A DNA stretch of 34,396 nt from Bacteroidales bacterium (GCA_024400415.1 JAKSMS010000020.1:1-34396); one strand, 5' to 3'; positions 1 through 10,106 are shown, counted from the stretch's first letter. Notes: generated by a model not told the origin, from the sequence alone. Program-made: numbers and translations.

Positions 1-3000
1 TGTGGTTTACGGTGAGCACGATGGTGAGTATGCTATCCACGAATTCTTCTGGCTTAGAGTAGATGGTCTTGTAGCTGCCGCTCTCGGTGATGAGGATGCC
101 GTCAAGATTCATGCTGTCGCAGACTACCTCGTAAACGGTGTCGTAGACCGGCACGATGTCGGGCTTGCCGAAGATAGGATAGCCACTGTTGACGCCATCC
201 AGGTCGGAGCGCCACGTCTCGTAGTTGTCGCCTGCATGATCGAACACCCAGTTGTTGAGGATACGGGTCATATTATCGATGCCGCCAACAGCCTGTGCGG
301 TCTTCACCTGGTTGCCTTGGCCGCTGAAGGTAGTGATATTCGACGAAGAGCCCGGAGCAGCAGAGCCGAATGCGCTGCCAGCGGTGTGATTCTGGAAGTA
401 GCAGTTCTCCACATTCACATCCTCACCCACACGGGCAATCAAGGCGCCGCTACCGCCAATGCCCTGAACCTCGCCATACACATAATTGTTCTGGAGGTCG
501 GTCTGAGAGGCAGAGCCCACCAGACCGCCGACATAGAGGCTGCGGTTGCCGCTGACGAAGTTTACATAGTTATTGTGGATATGGATAGGCTCATCCACAC
601 TCTTTGCTCCACGGCGATGCTTCCTAGATGAGGCAGAAATTGTGGTAGGCTTGGTAGAGATGCCGAATACACCACCCACATAGAGTCCAGAGAGCTTAGA
701 AGCATCTGCGTAGACTTTATTGTTCTTTGAGTCTTCCGGAACTTCCTCACCATAATGGGAAGCACCCTCATAAACATTCTGAGCATCACCAGAGATACCG
801 CCAGCATAGAGGCTGCTGCCTACGAGGTGGATTGGTTGAGACTCGGTTCCGACAGTATTATTCCAGAAATATGAATCCACGCTCTTGCCAGCCAGACCAC
901 CGACCATATTGGCAGCACTAACCGTAACATCACCCAAAGTAACCGTATGGATTTCTGTATTCGGACCGGCATAGCCCACCAGGCCGCCACCATACTGGTT
1001 GCCCTTGATGGTACTGTTGGTGATCGTAAGATTATTGATGCGGGCACTATCTGTCTGGCCGAAGAAACCGACATACTCTGTCAGCGTTTCTTTCACGATA
1101 ATACCGCTGATGGTAACGCCAGTGTCAGCAATGATTGTGCCGCGGAATGCATCTCTGATATTGCCAAGAGGCGTCCATCTATGGGCAGACATGTCGTATG
1201 TTACATCCACAAAAACACCATTCTCTTTCTTACCATGAATGTAAATAGTGTCGTAGATAAAGGTGCGGTGCTGCTGATAGTTCAGGCCGTTGGTGGTACT
1301 GATCAGCCAAGCCAAACCCTTCTCATCGTAGATATGGACATTGCCGTGGTAGTCTACTTCATAGGAGTTGCTGCCGGCAACATTACCTAAAGGAGATGTA
1401 CTCTCTGAGGAACTGGTAACCGTTCTCCACCAATAATCGGCAGGAGCCATATAGGCCGTCAGTTTTTCATTATCTTTGTTACCTACCACATAGTTCAGAG
1501 TCTGACCAGCAGCAGGATCATAATCCCACATCATAAATTCTTTACCTGCAGATGGTGTCACAGTAAGGGTAACTACGTCGCCAGGGCACAGTTTAGAAGT
1601 TCCGCTTTCAAGACCATCATTGACAGCTATTGAACCAGACTCAGCAGGAGATACTTCCCAACTTGCCTTACGATAGGTATAGGTTCTAACCAGTTTTTTT
1701 GGATTTTCACAGGTCAAACCATTTGGAGTATTGTTAAGTTTGTAGCCCGGGACTTCATATTGTGTTCCACTTTCAAATTTAGAGAAATCATCCAAACGTT
1801 TACTCTGCGCGTAGGCCTTATCAGAAGAATTAGCTGGCACATAGAGAACGCCTACGGTGGCGTCAGCTCCTTCATCATCGGAACCCGTCTGAACGAGGAG
1901 AATATCCATATAGTGATCGGCCTCGCAGAGTCCGCCACCATCGGTAGCATGAACGTAGAGACGATAGGTCTGCTGAGTTTTATCAATCGGGAGATTCAGA
2001 TTAAGAGGCACATACGAACCCGATTTAGACTCTGTGATATCCACATACGCGGGAGTGTCGTCGGAATTAAAGGTGGCATCAGCTTCAGGCTTTAGATACC
2101 ACTCGTAGGTATAGGCAGGCACACCGCCCTCTACGGTGAAGGTCACCTTGTCGCCATCACCAGGACATACCACAGACTCATCCATCTCCCACGCCAACGG
2201 ATTGGCAGACACGGTGAAGGTGGCACAACGGTGCAGATAAACATTATAGTAATTCAGCAGGGTAGAGTACAACAACGTAACCTGATCCTGGACATCGGCA
2301 TTGGAGCCATCCTTATAAATATGATAAGAAACCTCATTGACGACGGAAGCGGAATCGTCAATCCAGACACCGTCTTCGTAGTTGGCTTTCGCTGCCAGAG
2401 CGTCGAGATAGCTGGCAATAGAGACAGTATCACGACCTATACAGTTGTCGCGCCACTTATTGCCTGGGAACCATTTGCTCACAGCAATTCGAGATTTCTT
2501 GGCCAACTGGTTGCGAACAGAGATAACGCTGGTATAATCGCCATCTTCAACAATCTCAAAATGTTCAGAACCTTCAGTTCTTGTTAGGAAGACATTGCTT
2601 GGGGCATAAGTGGTGGTTAGTGGTTTATATACATCATAGGAAACTGTTGGATATTCATCATTAACCTTGGGCAGAGTTACATCTTTATAAGAATGAGTAA
2701 CTATTTCGAAGTATCTACTCATATTTGAAGAGGTTATCTCAGACTGCTTAGGTGAGAAATAGTTTTCGGTAATCTGCACATCGTCGTCGGTAGTGGCGCC
2801 AAGAGTCAATTGACCGCCATTCACATAGATGGCGCCGCCCTTGTTGCCTGGCTCTACCCAATTATAGGTACGGCTTCCAAGATCCCCACAATCAGCAATG
2901 GAGGACGACTGCGCATGACTACCATTTACAACAAGGTTATTATTGAAATAGATCATGTCGCCAAGCGAAACAATTGGGACACCCCTGAGGTCGCCAGCAT

Positions 3001-6000
3001 TCTTCTGCAATGAGGTACCGTCAGACTTCACAGAATATTGATAGTGGCCCGGTTCTCCTGTTCTATCAAGGGTAGAACGGACGTAAGACTTACCATTAAC
3101 CGTTTCTAAATCAGAAGCCTTATAGTAGGTCTTCTCCATATAGATGGCACCGCCCTTCTCGAACAACTCGCTTGCCTTTTGGGCATCCGTGGCGGACACA
3201 TCATCGTACATATTGAAGTTATTCAACAATTCCACGTTAGTCTTGACATAGAGCTGAGAATTATCGCGAACTTCAATCAACGGCGCATGCACATAGTTGG
3301 TATCCTTTACGCTATTGCGCTTGCTCCAGTCATATTTCACATAGGTGCCAGTTGATGGCTGCAAATAAATGGCACCGCCTGCAGCAGCTTTCAAAACGAA
3401 ATTGCCAAATCCATCACCATCGTCAGGATTAAGGGGCTTGATTTGAGCCATGTCTCGACTTAATCTATCATATCCCTCTGAAATATCACTACTAGAAGCA
3501 CTCTCTTCTTCTGCAATTCGGGAGCAGCCGCTACCATTGATTCTGGCGTTGGAGATGGTCAACTTAGAGCCGTTCTCTACCACCATCAGCGGGCCTCTAT
3601 AGGTATGCGCGTCGCCTGGGAGACGTGGGTGATTGCCAGCGTAGCGCACAATATTGATATTGCTATAGTTGCTTCCTTGGATACCGAAGGGGTTCTGAGG
3701 ATCGCTGATATGGATAGGACCCATGATGGAAATCACATCACCTTCCATATACACCTTGTTGTGCAGCGCCTTCTTGAAGTTGTCCATGTACACAATCGGG
3801 TCGTTCTTCTGATAGCTGTCAAAATTTGGATTGTCAAAGCGATACATGGCGGTTACCACATTAGAATAAACACCTTGTGGATTCGTAGATGCCATATCAT
3901 GCTCTTCCACATGACCATCTTGGTGCAGCGTCAGCATAGCGGGTTCTGCCATATAGATGGTATCGCCCTTGTCGCGGGTCCACAACCTGATATCGATATC
4001 GAATGTTCCCTCGGGTTTTTCACCCTCCACCTCTTTCTTGTTCACATAACGGCAGTGGAGCACCACATGGGCCAGGTCCATAATCTTCTTGTACATCAGG
4101 TTGCCATTGTAGAACAGGTTGACATCAAAGGCAGCGGTAGCACGGCCATCAAGCGTACCAAGCAGGATAGGCTCATCAAACCATTTTCTAGATAGATTGT
4201 TATTCTCGATTGAAGGTGAAACTGTTTCGGTGCCACCTTTTTCTTCGCTGAAAGTGCCATCTCGATCACTAAGAGAAGACAAATCAATATTCGTGGTATG
4301 GATATCATACCATCCCAGAGAATTGGAGATATTGTCGGTCACACGCTGAGACGGTGTGAACGAAAGGGCGAACTTATTGTAAGCGTCACGGCTGGCACTG
4401 GTATCTTGGAAAAGGACATCATCTGCATACGATGTGCTATTCTCGGTTGTATATTTCCACTCGATACCATCTATGTAGAGCTGACGCTCCTCAAAAGAGG
4501 CTGGGATTACCACCTTGCGGGTATACTTGCTGCTCAAACCCTCATTGTACATGGCCAGCACGGTAGGATGCATATCTTCGAAATCAGAGATGATGGTAGA
4601 GATAGTAACCGTAACCTCTACGGGGCCTACAGACTTCTGTACACCATTATCCATGTAATATTCATCGAGAGTAAAGGTGACGTCGCGAGCGATGGTGGTC
4701 TCCATCTTGGTGTTGTAGACCAAGGTGAAGTCAATCGTTGGGAGCACTCCGACGGCACCAGCAACAATCGGGAAAGAGGTAAAACCATTGCTGCCCACCA
4801 AGGTCTGATTGCCAGACACGACCGTCTTGCTTTGAGGAGTAGGCTGACCGCTGACTTCGGAAGTTCCGAAATAATCACCCAACTTGAACATCAGGCCAAA
4901 GCTGTAAGAAGGATCCGCCTTGATGGCATCGATGGCAGCTTTTTCTTTCTCTTCAGTGTTTTCAGCATCCCATGGCACCCACCAGCCTATGGTCTGGTCG
5001 TTACTATTTTTCGCTTCGTCGTAAGCCCAATCCTGAAGGTCTACCTGGCCGCCATTCTCACCATCGATAGTAACCGACGAGATGGAATAGAAGTGACCGC
5101 CATCTGCAGGAGGCAATACCAAAGAAGCTGTGGTATAGGCGAAATTCTTATAAGTCTGGTCGGCTGCAGAATGTTCATAAATCCCATTATTCTGCTCTCC
5201 GATATGCTTGTTCTCGTCCACGCGGTCCGGGTCGGCATGAGCCACGAGGGTAATCTTACGGGTGCGGTCGCCTCCATTCACACCAACTGCCCAAGAGCGG
5301 TGGTCCATATGTCGGTCATATCCGTCACGGTGATCCATGTTCACGTAAGGCCTCTGCAAATCAGCATCACCATACGCTGTTACTGCAGCATTGCTTTTAT
5401 TACAAGGAGATATCAGGCCGCCATCATCCTTATTCAACTTAGGATTTTCTTCAAGATGTTTAGGTCGAGCGGTAATAGAAGCCAACGTTGTAGGCTCAGC
5501 AGACACATAGAGATAGCCTAAAATGGGGCCATAGTCAGCATCACCATCATCAAGATGGTCTGGATGGCCACCCACATCAGTGTTTTCGGTTTCATTATTA
5601 CGCAAATCCTTGAATGGACGGATCGACATATAGGAACCGTCATTCATGATCAGCGTATTTCTAGCCAACACATCGCCATATATCAAGTCGCAAGGGCTGA
5701 CTTTCGTCTCATCTTCACATGTTTTTGCATTGGCAATAGTAACCAAGTCAGTAGCCGTATACAGATGACCGCCATCGCCAATGCCATCGGCATCTTCGCT
5801 AATGAGGGTTCCGATATATTCTGATGGGGCATCGGTCTCCACCAGGTTGCGCTCATGGAAGATCACGGTACCGATACGGTTCATAGACCTCACGCTGGAG
5901 GTATGGGCATAGAAAGCATCCGACTCGCCAGAGAGTCTAAAATAGGAATTATATAATAATAAGGTGTCTGTACGCTGGATAGAGAAGAAATTACGATGAG

Positions 6001-9000
6001 GATGAGGACAGGAGTAGTCGCCATAGTTCTTCACCCAGATGCTGCTGCTGATATCGGCAGGAGCAGTAGAAGTACCCGAACCGAAGAGGCTGTTGGAAAT
6101 CTCCATCTGAGGCTTATTGCTATAGGTACGAGAGGTAAGATAGCCCATACCATCCACGTACACCAGACCGCGGCCGCCATAGAATCCGCGAGTGTCGAAA
6201 TACTGAGATCTGCCAGCCTCACCCCAGTCGTTACCATTATAGACGGAGGCTCGGAGATACAGTGCTGATGGCGTCAGCTGACCCACCTTGGCTCGAAATT
6301 CGCCCATAGTGCGGTCATCAGCAAAACTCCACGAATTGATTCGAGTGGCATTATCTTCTGTTCCATTAAACCTGCCATACGTATTAGTCCACACTGGAGA
6401 ATTCAGTGCAGCATAGATACCTACATTAACATAGATAGAGCCATAGGTGCTGCCCTCATAGCCACCGCCATAAAGACTCTTCTCAACAGTGCCGCCCACT
6501 ATATTGATCACGGTAGAAGGACGCTCGGTAGTCCTATTCTTAGGACTATCCTGGCACTCGTATGGGAAACCATCGTCCACGCCCTCGCTGCCGCCATGGA
6601 GGCTGAAGTGGATATTGCCGCCATCCATGTCCACCTGCTTATAGGCGTAGGCTAGAACTGATGAACCTGCATTATTGATTCCAAAGAAGCGCTTCTCGCC
6701 GATGGCGGTACCACTAGCACCTGCAAAGACACGATTCTGGAAATCTCCACCATGAATCTTCATGTGGATATATCCATACATATCAAAATTATCAGTACCT
6801 GTGCCGCCCTCGGGATGATTAGAAGAAGTCATGCTCTTATCTCCCACTAGGCCCATATTGCCGCCGCCATATACATGGTCGGTGAAGGTACCACCATTGA
6901 AGGTCAGGTCTACATACATGCTGTAGGGAACTGAGTCGCATTTATTAGTCTGCTGCCAATACTTGTAGTCGCCATTGCCGGCACCATACACATGGGTGTA
7001 GGTACCGCTGTTGATGGTAAGTTCAGTTGTCTGGGTCAGACCCGAATAGTTATTACCGCCGTATACCACATCAATCTTTGGATAATTGGATGCGACATAA
7101 TCTTTCGTACCCAGAGTCACCTCAGTTGTACCAGTAAGATTTGATGCATAGCAGCCGCCATAGAGGGTCTCGATCTTCTTGTCAACAGTATTCTTGACTT
7201 CAAGCACAGCATCCTCAACATTGCCATTATGGCCACCGCCATACACAGCCTTCAAGTCACGGCTGAGACCATTGATGATAAGGTTGGCGGTTTTCACATT
7301 GCCGACTTTATCGCCGCAAGCACCAATAGCAGAAATATCGCCGCAGCCGCCGCCAAAGATTATAGTATTATCGTCTAATTGTGTAGTTGCCTCAACAACC
7401 ACCTCGGTAGAAGAGGTAACATCACCGGCAAGACCACCGCCGTAGATATTGCCATTTGCCGCACCGCCGTTGAGAGTAACAACAGTCTGGCCAACAGTAG
7501 GACGCTTGATAGTTTCAGTATAATAATCCTGATAGTCACCCTTTCCGGCGCCATATATGTTCCCCGAAACGGTAGAGCCTTTCAGATCGACCACCGACTG
7601 GACAACATTACCCGATCGGTCGTTGCCGCCATAAACGGTAGTGACGTTGCCGCCATTCAACAGAGTAGAAGCCTGAACTCCCACATCAGCGGCATTACAT
7701 CCTCCAAAGATAGTACCAACAGTACCCAATGCCAGAATAGTAGTAGCGTCCTTACTTACGCCAGCGGCGTTGCCGCCGCCGTAAGTAGTATTAATGGTTC
7801 CTCCAGTAGTTTTAATATCTACGAAGGAGCTGTTCTGGACTGGAGCGCTTGTGATTTCACAAGAAGCTTCTTCGTAAGGATAGGTATAGGCGCCGTTGCC
7901 GCCGCCATAAACGTTGGTGATCGTTGGGGAGCCCTCGAGTTTCACGTAGGAGGCTGCGTTGGTGGCAGTGAGTTCTGTTGTTTCATCTAAGGCCAGTTCA
8001 CCATTGTAGCCTGCACCGGTTACGGAGCCGGACTTGTCGTTGCCGCCATATATATTAGTAATAATGATTGTAGATTCTTCTGGGGTGTAGATATTGGCGC
8101 GGCCATAGACAGAGGCCATGTTGCCGCCGCCGAATGCCGATCCGGTAACGGTACCGCTGACAAGCTTCACCTCGGTGGTGCCAGGTTCGGAAGAGCTGCC
8201 TACAGGGGCCATGTTGCCACCGCCATAGATATTGGCGGGGACTGAGACAGAACCGATGGTCAGGATCTTATCCTGAGCCTGATCCACATAAACGTGGGTA
8301 TTCTTGATGGTAGGGATAGTCTTTGCAGGAACAGGTGGTTCAGCGGAATTATTCGCTGCATATGGGCCATCAGTATAGATAGTACCATTGTTGCAGCCAT
8401 AGTCTCCGTTAGCGCCGCCGAACACGGCATGCTCAACTTTGCCAGCAGCAAGGGTCACGTAAGAATCGCCTCTTACTGCACCGCTGACGTTGCAGGCACC
8501 ATAGATAGTACCTATGGTGGTCTTGGTAGAATTGAGGTTGATATTTGTACCCTGATCCACATCAGCAGACTTGCATCCGCCGTAAACAACATCCACTAGC
8601 ATATTGTCATCTTCGTCCGAGGCTGCAAACTGAATATTTGTACTGACATGAGGACCTTCTGCCACTAACTGGAAGTCGCCTGTCATATTGCCGGCGTTGC
8701 CGCCGCCGTAGACGGTGCCGATGCCGCCCTTGATGAGGGTAAGGGTTGGGAGGATATCCATCGCAGCCTGGTTGTTGCCGCCAAAGAGGGTGCGGATGTT
8801 GTAGACACCCGACTCTCCATCGTAGTTGTCTCCGCCCTTAGCATAGATAGCATCACCTGTTGTGGCGACGCGAACCTGGGTTCCATTATGAACCGAGTTT
8901 CCTTCTACAGTACATGATCCTGTTCCTACAGTAGCACTGTTACCACCAGCAAAGCACTGGTCGATCATACCGCCCCTCACGTTCACAGTCACATTACCGG

Positions 9001-9817
9001 GAGCCACGACCTTGTTGCCGCCTCCATAGAGCTCATAAATACCGAAGGTTTGGCCGATATATGCGTAATCTAAATCTATACCAGAAACAGTCTTAGTGTT
9101 ATTAACGGTGATTGTGATGTCGCCTGGTATAGAACCTCCGACATTATTCCCACCAAAAACGCTATGGATAATACCATTGTCGATCTTGATGTTGACAGCA
9201 GTTGCACAATTATCTAACACAAATGCATTCTTGGCACCACCGAAAAGGTCCACAATCTTCACACCGGAACCCAACACAGAGATATTAGTCTTGTGTATAT
9301 GGGGTACCAACTTACCCTCTCCAGTTATTGTCTCTATTGGATTTTCACTTGTTCTATCATGATCTTCAAACTCATATACGCCTCCAGTAAATGTCCGATC
9401 ATTACCAGAAGTCACACCATGCGAATTAATATCAACCTCCACGGGACTAGGATAGGTGTAGTATCCATTACCAGCGCCATAAACCTCCATGATCTCAATG
9501 GCATGATTATTACCACTATAAGTAGATGGATCCTGCTGATCTGGATCTGCTCCGATGACAATCTTTGAACCATCACCTTTTACGCCACCAGCGATATCAT
9601 TGCCACCGAAAACGCCATTGATCTGGGTAGTCTGATTAGCTATGCCTACGACAAGAATATCTGATTTTCCGTTGACGTCGGCTTTGCGGCCGCCGCCGAA
9701 GACGTTGCCGCCTACGGTGATCTGGGCTGTGGCCATGGCGGTGGACAATACCAGCATGGCTGCCATTAATGTCAGTTTAACGATTGTCTTTCCCATAATC
9801 TGTTTCTGAGTTTTCAT
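1..9817 (-). CDS. Giant secreted multi-repeat surface protein (3' end outside the window)
   Basis: I read every codon from the ATG at 9817-9815 to the window edge and found no in-frame stop, so this is one frame of at least 3272 codons. The N-terminus is a signal peptide (MKTQKQIMGKTIVKLTLMAA, then a hydrophobic run ending ATAQ). An in-frame ATG at 9796 is an alternative start. Residues about 33-1120 hold some 28 motifs of the type VYGGGN, VFGGNN or IYGGGN, suggesting a repetitive beta-solenoid. Residues about 2140-2345 carry three GGAIY motifs. An Ig-like stretch (CPGDGDKVTFTVEGG) lies near 2545. A CPGDVVTLTVTPSAG segment near 2745 resembles divergent InlB-type repeats. Five GLUG-like motifs (GGLVG, GGLAG, GGISG, GGVFG, GGLVG) lie at about 2939-3096, and a VCDSMNLDG...DSILTIVLTV domain at 3222-3268. 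The C-terminus, where a sorting domain would sit, is missing. I infer an adhesin-like surface protein; no ligand can be assigned. Confidence 0.85.
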   Translation of the reverse strand, partial: MKTQKQIMGKTIVKLTLMAAMLVLSTAMATAQITVGGNVFGGGRKADVNGKSDILVVGIANQTTQINGVFGGNDIAGGVKGDGSKIVIGADPDQQDPSTYSGNNHAIEIMEVYGAGNGYYTYPSPVEVDINSHGVTSGNDRTFTGGVYEFEDHDRTSENPIETITGEGKLVPHIHKTNISVLGSGVKIVDLFGGAKNAFVLDNCATAVNIKIDNGIIHSVFGGNNVGGSIPGDITITVNNTKTVSGIDLDYAYIGQTFGIYELYGGGNKVVAPGNVTVNVRGGMIDQCFAGGNSATVGTGSCTVEGNSVHNGTQVRVATTGDAIYAKGGDNYDGESGVYNIRTLFGGNNQAAMDILPTLTLIKGGIGTVYGGGNAGNMTGDFQLVAEGPHVSTNIQFAASDEDDNMLVDVVYGGCKSADVDQGTNINLNSTKTTIGTIYGACNVSGAVRGDSYVTLAAGKVEHAVFGGANGDYGCNNGTIYTDGPYAANNSAEPPVPAKTIPTIKNTHVYVDQAQDKILTIGSVSVPANIYGGGNMAPVGSSSEPGTTEVKLVSGTVTGSAFGGGNMASVYGRANIYTPEESTIIITNIYGGNDKSGSVTGAGYNGELALDETTELTATNAASYVKLEGSPTITNVYGGGNGAYTYPYEEASCEITSAPVQNSSFVDIKTTGGTINTTYGGGNAAGVSKDATTILALGTVGTIFGGCNAADVGVQASTLLNGGNVTTVYGGNDRSGNVVQSVVDLKGSTVSGNIYGAGKGDYQDYYTETIKRPTVGQTVVTLNGGAANGNIYGGGLAGDVTSSTEVVVEATTQLDDNTIIFGGGCGDISAIGACGDKVGNVKTANLIINGLSRDLKAVYGGGHNGNVEDAVLEVKNTVDKKIETLYGGCYASNLTGTTEVTLGTKDYVASNYPKIDVVYGGNNYSGLTQTTELTINSGTYTHVYGAGNGDYKYWQQTNKCDSVPYSMYVDLTFNGGTFTDHVYGGGNMGLVGDKSMTSSNHPEGGTGTDNFDMYGYIHMKIHGGDFQNRVFAGASGTAIGEKRFFGINNAGSSVLAYAYKQVDMDGGNIHFSLHGGSEGVDDGFPYECQDSPKNRTTERPSTVINIVGGTVEKSLYGGGYEGSTYGSIYVNVGIYAALNSPVWTNTYGRFNGTEDNATRINSWSFADDRTMGEFRAKVGQLTPSALYLRASVYNGNDWGEAGRSQYFDTRGFYGGRGLVYVDGMGYLTSRTYSNKPQMEISNSLFGSGTSTAPADISSSIWVKNYGDYSCPHPHRNFFSIQRTDTLLLYNSYFRLSGESDAFYAHTSSVRSMNRIGTVIFHERNLVETDAPSEYIGTLISEDADGIGDGGHLYTATDLVTIANAKTCEDETKVSPCDLIYGDVLARNTLIMNDGSYMSIRPFKDLRNNETENTDVGGHPDHLDDGDADYGPILGYLYVSAEPTTLASITARPKHLEENPKLNKDDGGLISPCNKSNAAVTAYGDADLQRPYVNMDHRDGYDRHMDHRSWAVGVNGGDRTRKITLVAHADPDRVDENKHIGEQNNGIYEHSAADQTYKNFAYTTASLVLPPADGGHFYSISSVTIDGENGGQVDLQDWAYDEAKNSNDQTIGWWVPWDAENTEEKEKAAIDAIKADPSYSFGLMFKLGDYFGTSEVSGQPTPQSKTVVSGNQTLVGSNGFTSFPIVAGAVGVLPTIDFTLVYNTKMETTIARDVTFTLDEYYMDNGVQKSVGPVEVTVTISTIISDFEDMHPTVLAMYNEGLSSKYTRKVVIPASFEERQLYIDGIEWKYTTENSTSYADDVLFQDTSASRDAYNKFALSFTPSQRVTDNISNSLGWYDIHTTNIDLSSLSDRDGTFSEEKGGTETVSPSIENNNLSRKWFDEPILLGTLDGRATAAFDVNLFYNGNLMYKKIMDLAHVVLHCRYVNKKEVEGEKPEGTFDIDIRLWTRDKGDTIYMAEPAMLTLHQDGHVEEHDMASTNPQGVYSNVVTAMYRFDNPNFDSYQKNDPIVYMDNFKKALHNKVYMEGDVISIMGPIHISDPQNPFGIQGSNYSNINIVRYAGNHPRLPGDAHTYRGPLMVVENGSKLTISNARINGSGCSRIAEEESASSSDISEGYDRLSRDMAQIKPLNPDDGDGFGNFVLKAAAGGAIYLQPSTGTYVKYDWSKRNSVKDTNYVHAPLIEVRDNSQLYVKTNVELLNNFNMYDDVSATDAQKASELFEKGGAIYMEKTYYKASDLETVNGKSYVRSTLDRTGEPGHYQYSVKSDGTSLQKNAGDLRGVPIVSLGDMIYFNNNLVVNGSHAQSSSIADCGDLGSRTYNWVEPGNKGGAIYVNGGQLTLGATTDDDVQITENYFSPKQSEITSSNMSRYFEIVTHSYKDVTLPKVNDEYPTVSYDVYKPLTTTYAPSNVFLTRTEGSEHFEIVEDGDYTSVISVRNQLAKKSRIAVSKWFPGNKWRDNCIGRDTVSIASYLDALAAKANYEDGVWIDDSASVVNEVSYHIYKDGSNADVQDQVTLLYSTLLNYYNVYLHRCATFTVSANPLAWEMDESVVCPGDGDKVTFTVEGGVPAYTYEWYLKPEADATFNSDDTPAYVDITESKSGSYVPLNLNLPIDKTQQTYRLYVHATDGGGLCEADHYMDILLVQTGSDDEGADATVGVLYVPANSSDKAYAQSKRLDDFSKFESGTQYEVPGYKLNNTPNGLTCENPKKLVRTYTYRKASWEVSPAESGSIAVNDGLESGTSKLCPGDVVTLTVTPSAGKEFMMWDYDPAAGQTLNYVVGNKDNEKLTAYMAPADYWWRTVTSSSESTSPLGNVAGSNSYEVDYHGNVHIYDEKGLAWLISTTNGLNYQQHRTFIYDTIYIHGKKENGVFVDVTYDMSAHRWTPLGNIRDAFRGTIIADTGVTISGIIVKETLTEYVGFFGQTDSARINNLTITNSTIKGNQYGGGLVGYAGPNTEIHTVTLGDVTVSAANMVGGLAGKSVDSYFWNNTVGTESQPIHLVGSSLYAGGISGDAQNVYEGASHYGEEVPEDSKNNKVYADASKLSGLYVGGVFGISTKPTTISASSRKHRRGAKSVDEPIHIHNNYVNFVSGNRSLYVGGLVGSASQTDLQNNYVYGEVQGIGGSGALIARVGEDVNVENCYFQNHTAGSAFGSAAPGSSSNITTFSGQGNQVKTAQAVGGIDNMTRILNNWVFDHAGDNYETWRSDLDGVNSGYPIFGKPDIVPVYDTVYEVVCDSMNLDGILITESGSYKTIYSKPEEFVDSILTIVLTVNH

Positions 9818-9884
9818 ATCTCAATTTTTTTCCTTGTTCTGTCTTAAATCGGCCTACAATGGGTGGCCATATATATATTCTTGG

Positions 9885-9909
9885 GCGCGAGCGATTATCG
9901 CTTACGCGC
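9885..9909 (-). promoter_or_regulatory. GC-rich hairpin in the leader of the giant gene
   Basis: On either strand GCGCG-AGCGAT is followed by a 1-nt centre and then ATCGCT-(TA)-CGCGC. This is an 11-bp stem with a 2-nt bulge. It lies about 70 nt upstream of the giant gene's ATG and downstream of the predicted promoter, so it would be part of the mRNA leader. No U-run follows it, so it does not look like a terminator. An RNA-stability or translational role is inference. Confidence 0.5.
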
Positions 9910-9964
9910 GCAATTTATTGTTTATGTGCCAATTACACAGAATGGGCACTAGTTTTCCAATTGA

Positions 9965-9995
9965 CAAATATACACAACTTTTCTGACACCACGAA
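9965..9995 (-). promoter_or_regulatory. Predicted Bacteroidota sigma-ABfr-type promoter of the giant gene
   Basis: The minus strand reads TATATTTG at 9972-9965, an exact match to the Bacteroidota -7 consensus TAnnTTTG. A weak -33 candidate (TTCG, 9995-9992) lies 19 nt upstream. Transcription would begin near 9958, giving a leader of about 140 nt that contains the hairpin at 9885-9909. The start site itself is not visible from sequence. Confidence 0.55.
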
Positions 9996-10040
9996 ACTTT
10001 AACACATTTTTAACGCATTTTTTAGGTGGCCTCGGCGAAC

Positions 10041-10106
10041 AACCTTGAACCTTGATCCTTGAACCTTGAACCTTGATCTTTGAACCTTGATCTTTAAACT
10101 TAGAAC
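10041..10106. repeat. Heptanucleotide tandem repeat (AACCTTG)n
   Basis: About nine consecutive 7-bp units of AACCTTG with variants ATCCTTG, ATCTTTG, ATCTTTA and AACTTAG. The array decays toward its right end. It is intergenic, about 70 bp upstream of the giant gene's -33 region. No function is evident. Such an array is prone to strand slippage and could vary in copy number between strains. Confidence 0.85.

Noticed and set aside
2..631. Several plus-strand open frames of 60-400 codons between 1 and 9570
   Set aside because: Those in the same triplet register are complements of the giant gene's codons, and the others have no family features. The minus-strand frame is continuous and carries the signal peptide and repeats.
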